A DNA stretch of 62,399 nt from HGM11501 sp045123995 (GTDB lineage Bacteria; Bacillota; Clostridia; CAKSNL01; HGM11501). The first letter of the stretch is position 1. Each line of letters begins with the position of its first letter. The DNA is taken from contig JBGVKY010000018.1 of NCBI GenBank assembly GCA_045123995.1, forward strand, positions 1 through 62,399. Reading direction: 5' to 3'. Positions 31,693 to 41,100 of this stretch are shown in pieces. The position numbers were made by a program, and so were the translations under genes. The notes beneath the pieces are model-generated. The model did not search any database. It had not been told where the DNA came from and saw nothing but the letters and a program-made list of their open reading frames with translations.

Positions 31693-34416
31693 ATGGGATT
31701 ACTCACTAAAATTTTCGGAACTCACAGTGAAAGAGAAATCAAGAAAATAAACCCCATAGTTGATAGTATTTTAGCCTTGGAGCCCACCATGCAGGCTTTA
31801 TCCGATAAAGAGCTCTCAGGTCAGACAGAAAAACTCAAAAAGCGTCTTTCAGAGGGTGAAACCTTAGATGATATACTCCCTGAAGCTTTTGCTACCGTAA
31901 GAGAAGCATCTTTTCGTGTTCTTTCAAAGAAGCCCTTCCCCGTTCAGCTTTTGGGCGGAATAGTTCTCCACGAGGGTAGAATTGCAGAAATGAAAACAGG
32001 TGAAGGCAAAACCCTTACCGCCACACTTCCAGCATACTTAAACGCCCTTTCAGGAAACGGTGTTCATGTAGTTACTGTAAACGAATACCTGGCATCTACC
32101 CAGGCAGAGGAAATGGGCAAGCTTTATAACTTTTTAGGTCTTTCCGTAGGCACTACCTTAAGCGGAAGAAGCCCCGAAGAAAAAAGAAATGCCTATCTCT
32201 GTGATATAACCTACGGCACCAATAACGAATTCGGCTTTGACTATCTCCGTGACAACATGGTTATCTATAAGGAAAACATGGTTCAGCGCGGTCACGCTTT
32301 TGCCATTGTCGACGAGGTGGACTCCATTTTAATTGACGAGGCGAGAACTCCTCTTATCATAAGTGGAAAAGGCGAGGAATCCTCCATTTTATACACCCAC
32401 GCCGACCGTTTCGCCAAAACCTTAAAAGGTTTTTATATAAAGGAAACCAATGATAAGGAAAATAACGACTCCATTGATGCCGACTTTATTGTTGAAGAGC
32501 GTACAAAGTCCATGACCTTAACTGCAGCAGGCATAAAAAAGGTGGAAACGGCTTTTAACATCGAAAACTTATCCGACCCCGAAAACATGACCTTAAGCCA
32601 TCACATAAATCAGGCTATCCGTGCCAACGCCATTATGAAAAGGGACGTTGACTATGTAGTAAAAGACGGAGAAATCATCATAGTAGATGAATTTACCGGC
32701 CGTCTTATGTACGGAAGAAGATATAACGAAGGTCTTCACCAGGCCATAGAAGCCAAGGAAAACGTAAAAATTGCCAATGAGTCAAAAACTCTTGCAACCA
32801 TTACTTTCCAGAACTATTTCAGACTTTACAAAAAGCTTTCGGGTATGACGGGTACCGCTCTTACCGAGGAAGAGGAATTCCGTCAGATTTACGGTCTCGA
32901 CGTTGTGGCAGTCCCCACAAACCGTCCCATGATAAGACATGACTTAGATGACAGAGTTTATAAAAACGAACGGGGCAAGTTTATTGCCATTGCCAACCAG
33001 GTTGAGGAATGTCACAAAAAAGGCCAACCCATTTTGGTTGGTACAATCTCCATAGAAAAGTCCGAGGCATTATCTGCCCTTTTAAAGAAAAAAGGCATTC
33101 CCCATCAGGTGCTTAATGCAAAGCACCATGAAAAGGAAGCTCACATAATCGCCCAGGCAGGAAGAAAAGGAGCCGTTACAATCTCAACCAACATGGCTGG
33201 GCGAGGAACGGATATATTGCTTGGAGGAAATCCCGAAATCATGGCTCTTGACCAGATGAGAAAAGAAGGATTTCCGCAAGAAATCGTGGCTGAAGCCAAT
33301 ATCCATACTCCCACGGAAAACCCCGATGTTTTATCTGCCAGAGCTTACTTTTCGGAGCTTTTGGCTAAATACAAGGAAGAAACTGACAAAGAACACATAG
33401 AGGTTGTAGCATCAGGCGGTCTTTTCATTTTGGGTACCGAGCGTCACGAATCAAGGCGAATTGACAATCAGCTCCGTGGCCGAAGCGGAAGACAGGGAGA
33501 CCCTGGCGAATCAAGATTTTTAATCGCCCTTGATGATGACCTTATGCGCCGTTTCGGAAGTGAAAGAGTTGAAGCCGTCATGACAATGACGGGTATTCCT
33601 GATGACGAGCCTATTGAGGCAAGGATTCTTTCCGGAATAATCGAAAATGCGCAAAAAAGGGTTGAAAGTAACCACTTCGCTGCAAGACGTAACGTTTTGC
33701 GCTATGACGATGTAATAAATCAACAGCGTACTGTTATTTATAACGAGCGTGCCCAGGTTCTTGACAACAAGGACTTAAAGCAGAATATTTTGACCATGGC
33801 AGAAAAATGCTTTAAGGAAATCCTTGACATTTACGCTTCAGACAACTATGCGGATAACTGGGAATGGGAAGGTCTTAATTCTTCTGTTTCCAAGCTTATG
33901 CCCTTAAATTCACCTATCTCCTACTCTTCTGATTTATATGACCGTCTTAACAAAGAATGGGTTTTGGAAGATTTAATGAAAATCTTTAATGAAAATTATA
34001 AAAATCAGGAAGAGATTTTCGGTGACTCCATGCGCGAGGTTGAACGTGTAATTATGCTTCAGGTTGTTGATAATCTCTGGATGCAGCATATTGACGATTT
34101 AGCTCAGCTTCGTGAAGGCATTTCCCTTCGTGCCTATGCTCAGCATGACCCGGTTGTGGAATATCAGTCCGTGAGCTCAGAAATGTTTGATGACATGATT
34201 TCCTCCATCCGCGAGGGCACTGTAAAGGGTGTTATGTTTGTAAGAAAGAGAAATGATTCAACAGAGCGTAAGCAGGTGGCAAAAGCAGTATCAACAGGCG
34301 AAAGCAAAGAAGTTCTTAAAAAGCCCGTTGTTAATACAGAAAAGAAAATCGGAAGAAACGACCCTTGCCCCTGTGGCAGCGGACTTAAGTATAAAAACTG
34401 TTGTATGAATAAATAA
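31693..34416 (+). CDS. secA: Preprotein translocase ATPase SecA
   Basis: 907 residues from the ATG at 31693 (GLLTKIFGTHSERE, the normal SecA start; upstream open codons lack a site). Walker A MKTGEGKT at 100-107, VDEVDSILIDEARTPLIISG, the motif STNMAGRGTDILLGG, and QLRGRSGRQGDPGESRF. The last 25 residues carry the zinc-binding SEC-C motif CPCGSGLKYKNCC used for SecB or lipid contact. It drives proteins through SecYEG. prfB follows 15 bases later, a common pairing in Firmicutes. Confidence 0.97.
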   Translation: MGLLTKIFGTHSEREIKKINPIVDSILALEPTMQALSDKELSGQTEKLKKRLSEGETLDDILPEAFATVREASFRVLSKKPFPVQLLGGIVLHEGRIAEMKTGEGKTLTATLPAYLNALSGNGVHVVTVNEYLASTQAEEMGKLYNFLGLSVGTTLSGRSPEEKRNAYLCDITYGTNNEFGFDYLRDNMVIYKENMVQRGHAFAIVDEVDSILIDEARTPLIISGKGEESSILYTHADRFAKTLKGFYIKETNDKENNDSIDADFIVEERTKSMTLTAAGIKKVETAFNIENLSDPENMTLSHHINQAIRANAIMKRDVDYVVKDGEIIIVDEFTGRLMYGRRYNEGLHQAIEAKENVKIANESKTLATITFQNYFRLYKKLSGMTGTALTEEEEFRQIYGLDVVAVPTNRPMIRHDLDDRVYKNERGKFIAIANQVEECHKKGQPILVGTISIEKSEALSALLKKKGIPHQVLNAKHHEKEAHIIAQAGRKGAVTISTNMAGRGTDILLGGNPEIMALDQMRKEGFPQEIVAEANIHTPTENPDVLSARAYFSELLAKYKEETDKEHIEVVASGGLFILGTERHESRRIDNQLRGRSGRQGDPGESRFLIALDDDLMRRFGSERVEAVMTMTGIPDDEPIEARILSGIIENAQKRVESNHFAARRNVLRYDDVINQQRTVIYNERAQVLDNKDLKQNILTMAEKCFKEILDIYASDNYADNWEWEGLNSSVSKLMPLNSPISYSSDLYDRLNKEWVLEDLMKIFNENYKNQEEIFGDSMREVERVIMLQVVDNLWMQHIDDLAQLREGISLRAYAQHDPVVEYQSVSSEMFDDMISSIREGTVKGVMFVRKRNDSTERKQVAKAVSTGESKEVLKKPVVNTEKKIGRNDPCPCGSGLKYKNCCMNK

Positions 34417-34431
34417 GAAAGGATAATTACA

Positions 34432-35544
34432 ATGCTTGAATTTGATGAATTCAGACTGTCTTTAAGCAAAAAGGACGAACCCCTTAATCAGCTTAAGCAG
34501 TCCATGGATATTGACGGAGTAAAAAAGCAGATAGAGGAAAAGGAAAAGCTTACTCTGGACCCGGACTTTTATAATGATGCCAAGGAATCCCAGAAGGTAT
34601 TAAAAGAAATTAACCTTTTAAAAAGCAAGGTGGAAAAATATAATTCCCTCTATACTTCTTGGGAAGATTTGACTGCCCTTTGCGAGCTTGGCGACGAAAT
34701 GGAAGATTTATCTGTTATCGAAGAGCTTTCAGGAGGTATCGAATCTTTCGAAAAAGCTTTGGAGGACTTAAGACTTGAAACTCTGCTTTCAGGTCCTTAT
34801 GACAAAAACAGTGCTCTTTTAACTCTCCATGCGGGAGCAGGCGGAACAGAAGCTCATGACTGGGCTGAAATGCTTCTTCGTATGTACGAGCACTGGGCTG
34901 AACGTAAAGGCTTTTCAGTCAAATTGCTTGACTGCTTGGAGGGTGAAGAAGCCGGTATTAAAAGTGCCACTTTACTGATCGAAGGTGTAAATGCTTACGG
35001 CTATGCCAAGGCAGAAAACGGAGTACACCGCCTGGTCAGAATTTCTCCCTTTGACTCTGCCAGCCGCCGACACACTTCCTTTGCTTCCTGCGAGGTTATT
35101 CCCGAAATAGACGAAGACTTTAACGTAGAGATAAACCCCGAAGATTTAAGGGTTGATACCTACCGTTCCAGCGGAGCAGGCGGTCAGCACGTTAATAAAA
35201 CTGAATCCGCCATAAGAATAACACATCTTCCCACGGGAATTGTTGTTGCCTGCCAGAATGAACGAAGCCAGATTCAGAACAGAGAAACTGCTATGAAAAT
35301 GCTTAAATCAAAACTGGTTGAAATTGCAGAGCGTGAGCATTACGAAAAAATTTCAGATATCAAGGGTGTCCAGATGGATAATGCCTGGGGCAGCCAGATA
35401 CGTTCCTACGTGTTCTGCCCCTACACCATGGTTAAGGATCACCGCACTAACTTCGAAGTGGGTAATATCGATGCGGTTATGAACGGAGAAATCGACGGCT
35501 TTATAAACGAATACTTAAAAGCTTCAAATCTCGGAACATTATAA
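34432..35544 (+). CDS. prfB: Peptide chain release factor 2, without programmed frameshift
   Basis: 370 residues. SPF at 205-207 (VRISPFDSASRR) is the RF2 stop-codon selectivity motif for UGA/UAA, and GGQ at 250-252 (SSGAGGQHVNK) catalyses peptide release. The ATG has AAAGGA eight bases upstream and the frame runs unbroken. In many bacteria codon 25-26 is CTT TGA C, forcing a +1 shift that senses RF2 level; here the same place reads TCC ATG GAT (codons 24-26), so that feedback loop is gone. Co-transcribed with secA. Confidence 0.95.
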   Translation: MLEFDEFRLSLSKKDEPLNQLKQSMDIDGVKKQIEEKEKLTLDPDFYNDAKESQKVLKEINLLKSKVEKYNSLYTSWEDLTALCELGDEMEDLSVIEELSGGIESFEKALEDLRLETLLSGPYDKNSALLTLHAGAGGTEAHDWAEMLLRMYEHWAERKGFSVKLLDCLEGEEAGIKSATLLIEGVNAYGYAKAENGVHRLVRISPFDSASRRHTSFASCEVIPEIDEDFNVEINPEDLRVDTYRSSGAGGQHVNKTESAIRITHLPTGIVVACQNERSQIQNRETAMKMLKSKLVEIAEREHYEKISDIKGVQMDNAWGSQIRSYVFCPYTMVKDHRTNFEVGNIDAVMNGEIDGFINEYLKASNLGTL

Positions 35545-35578
35545 TTTTATTCTACTAAAGAAGAAAGGAGGATTTCCT

Positions 35579-36073
35579 TTGGAAAAATGGGATATATTAG
35601 ACTCTTTTGGTAATAAAACAGGTGAAACCGTAATAAGACACAAAGACGCTTTAAAAGAAGGGCAGTATCATCTGGTTGTTCACGTCTGGCTCATCAATGA
35701 CAAGAAAAAAGCGTTGATTCAGCAGCGAAGCTATAATTTGGAAATTCTCCCGGGTATATGGGCTGCCACCGGCGGCAGCGCAGTAAGCGGCGAAGATGAG
35801 CTTACTGCCGCAAAGCGAGAGCTTTTGGAGGAACTTGGAATTTCAGCCTTGGATAATGAATTTATTCTGGTTAAAAAATACCGCGGCAGAAACGATTTTG
35901 TTTATGTCTATGCAGTACATAAAAATATAGGGGTTTCTGATATCAAAATGCAGGCAGCGGAAGTTCAGGCTGTAAAGTGGGTTTCATCAAAAGAGCTTTC
36001 AGACATGGTTTCAAAAAAGCAGTTCCATTCATATAACTATCTTAAAGATTTATATGCATATATGGATAAATAA
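35579..36073 (+). CDS. Nudix hydrolase (YfcD/Idi-like)
   Basis: 164 residues with a TTG start (35579-35581) seven bases after AAAGGAGG; no ATG fits. The Nudix box GGSAVSGEDELTAAKRELLE (Gly-x5-Glu-x7-RELxEELG) spans about residues 63-85. The start MEKWDILDSFGNKTGETVIR matches the YfcD / IPP-isomerase-like subgroup, which hydrolyse nucleoside-diphosphate derivatives or isomerise dimethylallyl diphosphate in some members. No isoprenoid genes nearby. It is 34 bases after prfB and ends at a bidirectional terminator. Confidence 0.85.
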   Translation: MEKWDILDSFGNKTGETVIRHKDALKEGQYHLVVHVWLINDKKKALIQQRSYNLEILPGIWAATGGSAVSGEDELTAAKRELLEELGISALDNEFILVKKYRGRNDFVYVYAVHKNIGVSDIKMQAAEVQAVKWVSSKELSDMVSKKQFHSYNYLKDLYAYMDK

Positions 36074-36105
36074 AAGGCGGTGCTCCGTAGGGAGCGCCGC
36101 CTTTT
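36072..36105. terminator. Bidirectional terminator between the Nudix gene and the ABC exporter
   Basis: 15-bp stem (AAAAGGCGGTGCTCC with one G-U) around a GTAG loop, flanked by A and T runs; ends both converging transcripts. Confidence 0.9.
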
Positions 36106-36108
36106 ATT

Positions 36109-38085
36109 TTAATCCAATTCCTTTTTACCTGTGTAAAGTTCAAAATATCTGCCCCTTTTATCAATCAATTCCTGATGTGTTCCCTCTTCTAAAATTTCGC
36201 CCTTTTCAAGTACGATAATTTTATCTGCGTTCCTTACAGTTGAAAGTCTATGGGCAATTACAAATGTAGTTCTCTCTTTCATAAGACGGTCCATTCCGTG
36301 TTCTATGTGCATTTCTGTTCTGGTATCAACAGAGCTTGTAGCTTCATCAAGTACTAAAACAGGTGCCTTACTTATAGCTGCACGGGCAATATTTAAAAGC
36401 TGTCTTTGTCCTTGAGAAAGATTAGCTCCGTCTCCTTTTATTTCGGTGTTATACCCATCGGAAAGTCTCATTATAAAACTGTGAGCACTGGCCGTTTTAG
36501 CCGCCTTTATAACCTCTTCATCCGTAGCATCAAGATTTCCGTAGCGGATATTTTCCATTACAGTTCCTGTGAAAAGGTGGGTATCCTGCAAAACCATGGC
36601 AATATTTCTTCTTAACTCTTCTCTTTTATAATCCTTTATATTTACCCCGTCAAGTAATATTTCGCCTTCTTTGATATCATAAAATCTGTTAAGAAGATTT
36701 GTTATGGTTGTTTTTCCCGCTCCCGTGGAGCCTACAAAGGCAATTTTTTCTCCCGGATGAGCATTAACGGAAATATTTTTAAGAATAAGCCTGTCTTCCT
36801 TATATCCGAAGCTGACATTCTTAAGTATAACTTCGCCCTTTAATTTTTCAATATCCTTTGCGTTTTCTATGTCCTTTACTTCAGGAATTTCATCCATTAC
36901 CTTGAAAACTCTCTCTGCTCCTGCAAGAGCGGAAAAAACATTATTCATCTGCATGGAAATCATATTTATGGGCATTGAAAACTGCTTTGAATAGTTGGCA
37001 AAAACAGTAAGTGCACCGGGAGTAAATCCGCTTGTGATCATCATAATACCTCCGATACCAATGGTTATCGCATAGGTTATCTGACTGGTATTTCCCATGA
37101 CAGGCCCCATGATTCCGCCATAAAACTGTGCTTTGAACTGAGTATCCCTTAAATCATTGTTAAGAAGCAGAAATTCGTCCTCGCAAACATTTTCATGGTT
37201 GAAAACCTTAACAACTTTCTGTCCCGTTACACTCTCTTCTATATATCCGTTTACAGCACCCAATGATGCTTGCTGTCCTTTATGATATCCTCTTCCCTTT
37301 TTAGCTATTGCGCCTCCCCCGAACATAAATATGGGGATAAAGAATACCGTCACCAATGTAAGTATCCAGTTGGTTGTAATCATAAAGATGAATGTCCCTA
37401 ATAAAGTTACAGACCCCGAAATAAGCGAAACCAGTGAGTTATCCAGCATCATTCCGATATTGTCAACGTCATTGGTAAAGCGGCTCATAATGTCACCTGT
37501 TGTTTCGTTATCAAAAAACTTAAGGGGCAGAGCCTGGAGCTTTGAAAAAAGGTCGTTTCTGATTTTTTGAAGTGAGCTCTGTGTTATGGAAAGCATAAGT
37601 CTGGACTGCAAATATCCTGCCAGAGCACCTAAAAGATATATAAGAATCAGAATAATTATTCCGGCAAGGACATATATAAAAATTTCCCAAAAAGCACTTT
37701 GTCCTATTAGACTTTCTACAAAAGGAGCTTCCGATAAACTTGAAATTATTTTATCTGCCATAATTTCAAGCTTGCTTAATGAAACCTCCCAGGTTGGGTC
37801 CTGAGCTAATGCGATTTTATCTATTATGGGAGCCAGTAAAAATGAGCCAAAAAGGGAAGTTAACGTGTGCAAAAGCATACATATCAAAACCAGAACCAGT
37901 TTGAACTTATGTTCTCCCATATACCCCAAAAGTCTTTTTATGGTCTCTTTCGTATTTTTCGGCTTACCTCCGGGGCCTCTCATTCCGCGTCCGGGGCCTC
38001 CGGGGCCTCTTCCGGGACCACCGGGAGCTTTGAAGGATGAGCCTTTGTTGTACTGTTTTTTAAGTTCGTCTAAACCTCTTGCCAT
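36109..38085 (-). CDS. ABC exporter half-transporter, subunit B, with Gly/Pro-rich N-terminus
   Basis: 658 residues from the ATG at 38083-38085 (GGAGGA upstream). Residues about 15-45 are Gly/Pro/Arg-rich (APGGPGRGPGGPGRGMRGPG), then six membrane helices and a nucleotide-binding domain with Walker A FVGSTGAGKTT, signature LSQGQRQLL and LVLDEATSSVD. It is the second half of a heterodimeric multidrug- or lipid-type exporter; the partner gene's stop lies just upstream. Tandem half-transporters with such N-terminal tails are common in Clostridia. Substrate unknown. Confidence 0.85.
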   Translation of the reverse strand: MARGLDELKKQYNKGSSFKAPGGPGRGPGGPGRGMRGPGGKPKNTKETIKRLLGYMGEHKFKLVLVLICMLLHTLTSLFGSFLLAPIIDKIALAQDPTWEVSLSKLEIMADKIISSLSEAPFVESLIGQSAFWEIFIYVLAGIIILILIYLLGALAGYLQSRLMLSITQSSLQKIRNDLFSKLQALPLKFFDNETTGDIMSRFTNDVDNIGMMLDNSLVSLISGSVTLLGTFIFMITTNWILTLVTVFFIPIFMFGGGAIAKKGRGYHKGQQASLGAVNGYIEESVTGQKVVKVFNHENVCEDEFLLLNNDLRDTQFKAQFYGGIMGPVMGNTSQITYAITIGIGGIMMITSGFTPGALTVFANYSKQFSMPINMISMQMNNVFSALAGAERVFKVMDEIPEVKDIENAKDIEKLKGEVILKNVSFGYKEDRLILKNISVNAHPGEKIAFVGSTGAGKTTITNLLNRFYDIKEGEILLDGVNIKDYKREELRRNIAMVLQDTHLFTGTVMENIRYGNLDATDEEVIKAAKTASAHSFIMRLSDGYNTEIKGDGANLSQGQRQLLNIARAAISKAPVLVLDEATSSVDTRTEMHIEHGMDRLMKERTTFVIAHRLSTVRNADKIIVLEKGEILEEGTHQELIDKRGRYFELYTGKKELD

Positions 38086-38087
38086 GC

Positions 38088-39821
38088 TCACTCCTCCTTC
38101 CCTGACATCTGTGACAAGTAAATTTCACGGTATTCCTCGTTATTAGAGAGAAGATACTCGTGATTTCCCACTCCCGTTACTTTCCCGTCATCCATAACTA
38201 TAATTTTATCCGCTTCCATAACCGATGTTATTCTCTGGGCAATTATAATTTTGGTACTGTCCGAAAGTTCGTTTTTAAGGGACTCTCTTATCCTCTTTTC
38301 CGTTGCAGTATCTACTGCACTGGTGGAGTCATCAAGAATTAAGATTTTTGGCTTTTTTATAAGAGCTCTTGCAATACAAAGTCTTTGTTTCTGACCTCCC
38401 GACACATTTACACCGCCCTGTTCAAGCTCGGTTTCATAGCCGTCTGTGAAGCTTTCTATAAAGGGTGCAGCCTCGGCAGAAGCTGCCGCTTTTTGGATTT
38501 CTTCTTCGCTTGCTTCCTCATCTCCCCAGATAAGATTGTCATAAATGGTTCCTGAGAAAAGAACATTTTTCTGAAGAACCATTCCTACACCTTCACGGAG
38601 ATTTTTAAGACTGTAATCCTTAACGGATATTCCATCCACTAAAATTTCCCCTGAATCAGCATCATAAAGCCTGGGTATCATGGAAACAAGACTGGTTTTT
38701 CCGCATCCCGTTGACCCTATTATTCCCACTGTCTCTCCTGCTTCTATCTTTATATTTATATCACGAAGAACCATGTCGGGGCTGTTTTTATAGTATCTGA
38801 AAGAAACGTTTCTAAATTCAATTTCCCCTTTTTCCACTTCCTTTTCTGGATAAAGAGCACCAAAATCACTTATATCCGTTTTTTCTTCCAGTACTTCTTT
38901 TATTCTCCTTGCTGATGCCAAGGCTCTGGAAGAATGCATGAGCATCATTGTCACCATCATAAGGGATGAAAGTATCTGTGTAACATATGTAATAAACGAA
39001 GATAAGTCTCCTATAGGCATGGGGTAATTTATATCAAGTGCCATATGACTTCCGTACCATAGAATTGCTATTGTGGTAAAGTTCATGAATATAGTCATAA
39101 CCGGCTGCATGAAAATCATTACCTTAACCGCAGACATATTAGACTCTTTAAGCTCAAGATTTGCTTTTTCAAACTTATCCTTTTCAAAATCCTCGCGGAC
39201 AAAGGATTTCACAACCCTAACATTGGTTATATTTTCCTGTACGGTGGAATTTAATTTATCTACCTTGACCTGCATTTTTCCAAATCTGGGGAAGCCCGTC
39301 CTTATTATAAATATTATGCTCAAAAGCATAAGGGGGATCGTAACTGCTAAAACCAGAGCCAAAGAAGGCTTTAAGCTTATAGCCATTATGAGGGCACCTA
39401 TCAGCATTCCCGGTGCTCTTAAAAACATACGAAGAAGCATATTAACAAAGTTCTGAAGCTGTGTTACGTCATTGGTGAGACGCGTTACCAGCGAGCCCGT
39501 GGAAAACTTATCTATATTAGAAAAGGAAAAGCCCATTACTTTTTTATAAATATCCTGTCTTAAATCCGCCGCAAAATTAACAGAAGCCTTTCCTCCGAAA
39601 TAGGCACCACCCACTCCGCCAGCCATCATTAAAAGGGCAACCAAAATCATCAAAAGGGCCATCTCTATACTGAAAAATGCACCTTTTTCCACGCTTTTAT
39701 TTATGATCTGTGCCAAAAACATAGGCATTAAAACTTCGCCTATAACCTCAATTATCATACAAAGAGGACCCAAAATAAAATATCCGGTATAAGGCTTTAC
39801 GTATTTAATCCAATTCCTCAC
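38088..39821 (-). CDS. ABC exporter half-transporter, subunit A
   Basis: 577 residues, GTG start (39819-39821) with AAAGGA eight bases upstream. Six membrane helices in the first 300 residues (YTGYFILGPLCMIIEVIGEV, LRQDIYKKVMGFSFSNIDKF), then Walker A IIGSTGCGKTS, signature NVSGGQKQRLC and ILILDDSTSAVD. The Walker B carries Asp where the catalytic Glu would be (LILDDSTS), as in degenerate sites of heterodimeric exporters. It pairs with the next gene. Confidence 0.88.
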   Translation of the reverse strand: MRNWIKYVKPYTGYFILGPLCMIIEVIGEVLMPMFLAQIINKSVEKGAFFSIEMALLMILVALLMMAGGVGGAYFGGKASVNFAADLRQDIYKKVMGFSFSNIDKFSTGSLVTRLTNDVTQLQNFVNMLLRMFLRAPGMLIGALIMAISLKPSLALVLAVTIPLMLLSIIFIIRTGFPRFGKMQVKVDKLNSTVQENITNVRVVKSFVREDFEKDKFEKANLELKESNMSAVKVMIFMQPVMTIFMNFTTIAILWYGSHMALDINYPMPIGDLSSFITYVTQILSSLMMVTMMLMHSSRALASARRIKEVLEEKTDISDFGALYPEKEVEKGEIEFRNVSFRYYKNSPDMVLRDINIKIEAGETVGIIGSTGCGKTSLVSMIPRLYDADSGEILVDGISVKDYSLKNLREGVGMVLQKNVLFSGTIYDNLIWGDEEASEEEIQKAAASAEAAPFIESFTDGYETELEQGGVNVSGGQKQRLCIARALIKKPKILILDDSTSAVDTATEKRIRESLKNELSDSTKIIIAQRITSVMEADKIIVMDDGKVTGVGNHEYLLSNNEEYREIYLSQMSGKEE

Positions 39822-39891
39822 AAAATCTGTCCTTTCAGGTTTCTTTAGGTAATTTCATTTATTATCCCATAAAATTCTCCAATCGTAAAAG

Positions 39892-39914
39892 AGGCTTGTG
39901 TTTTTCACAAGCCT
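39892..39914 (-). terminator. Terminator of the hrcA-dnaJ operon
   Basis: AGGCTTGTG/CACAAGCCT, a 9-bp stem with a five-base loop six bases after the dnaJ stop, followed by CTTTT on the minus strand. Confidence 0.8.
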
Positions 39915-39919
39915 TTCTA

Positions 39920-41035
39920 CTATTTTTTCCAGAATCCTTTTTCTTTCTTTATTCCGTCATAGTTTCTATCTCCGGTGATTTCTGCAAATTCCAGAAGCTT
40001 TGCTTTTTGTTCCTTGCTTAAATTTTTGGGAGTGTCAACTATAATAGTAACATATTCATCTCCCTTGGATGCACTGTGAAGTCTCTGAATCCCCTTATCT
40101 TTCAATCTGAAAATAGAATTTGACTGGGTTCCTTCAGGAATTGTAAATTCTACATCTCCGTGGATTGTGGACACCTGACATGTTGCTCCCAAAGCCGCTT
40201 CCGTGATGCTTATATGCTTTTCTACATATACATCGAAGCCTTTTCTCTTAAAGGTTTTATCAGGAGCGATGGCTACTGTTACGAGTAAGTCCCCGTTGGG
40301 GCCTCCCCTCATTCCGCATTCACCTTCCCCGGAAACGCTCAGTGTCTGTCCGTGGTCAATGCCCGCAGGAATATTCACTTCAACCTTTTTGGTTCTTCTT
40401 ACAGAACCTCTTCCGCGACACGCTTCGCAAGGAGATTTAATTATCTTTCCTGTTCCGCCGCAGGTCTGACAGGTTGTAACCGTGGAGAAAAAGCCACCCA
40501 TGGAGCTTCTCACCTGTCCTGTACCATGGCAGGTCTGACAGGTTTCTGCCGTAGTCCCTGCTTTTGCACCGGTTCCTCCGCAGTTATCACATTTTTCACT
40601 TCTGTAAACCTCTATGGTTTTCTTGCAGCCAAATGCAGCCTCAGAAAAGCTTAGGGTAATCTGCTTATTTACATCGGCTCCCTTAACAGGGCCGTTTCGT
40701 CTTGAACCACCGCCACCGAAAAAGCTGCCGAAAATGTCGCCTAAATCCACGTCGAAGCCGCCAAATCCGCCGTAACCTGCTCCTCCGTAGCCACCCTGGG
40801 TCTGGTCAAAGGCTGCATGGCCAAATCTGTCATATTTAGCTTTCTTGTCAGCATCTGACAAAACCTCGTAAGCTTCATTTACTTCCTTGAACTTTGCCGC
40901 CGCTCCCTCGGGATCGTCTTTATTCAAATCGGGGTGATATTTTTTTGCTTTGGCACGAAATGCCTTTTTGATTTCCTCGTCTGTTGCACTCTTGGAAACC
41001 CCTAACACCTCGTAATAATCTCTCTTTTCTGCCAT
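39920..41035 (-). CDS. dnaJ: Co-chaperone DnaJ
   Basis: 371 residues. J domain 1-70 with HPD (KYHPDLNKDD), G/F-rich segment about 75-120, four CxxCxGxG zinc motifs (CDNCGGTG, CQTCHGTG, CQTCGGTG, CEACRGRG) and C-terminal substrate domains. It delivers unfolded protein to DnaK and stimulates ATP hydrolysis. Last gene of the heat-shock operon. Confidence 0.98.
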   Translation of the reverse strand: MAEKRDYYEVLGVSKSATDEEIKKAFRAKAKKYHPDLNKDDPEGAAAKFKEVNEAYEVLSDADKKAKYDRFGHAAFDQTQGGYGGAGYGGFGGFDVDLGDIFGSFFGGGGSRRNGPVKGADVNKQITLSFSEAAFGCKKTIEVYRSEKCDNCGGTGAKAGTTAETCQTCHGTGQVRSSMGGFFSTVTTCQTCGGTGKIIKSPCEACRGRGSVRRTKKVEVNIPAGIDHGQTLSVSGEGECGMRGGPNGDLLVTVAIAPDKTFKRKGFDVYVEKHISITEAALGATCQVSTIHGDVEFTIPEGTQSNSIFRLKDKGIQRLHSASKGDEYVTIIVDTPKNLSKEQKAKLLEFAEITGDRNYDGIKKEKGFWKK

Positions 41036-41100
41036 AGATAGAATCCTTTCCTTTTATGTAAACAGTTTATGGTGCTGCCAAAAGCAGCACCATAAACATA

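Noticed and set aside
34432..34520. Programmed frameshift in prfB
   Set aside because: The frame is continuous from a good start codon and there is no TGA at the slip position.
37900..38085. GGCC-rich repeat near the ABC gene start
   Set aside because: It is the coding sequence of the Gly/Pro-rich N-terminus, not an independent repeat.
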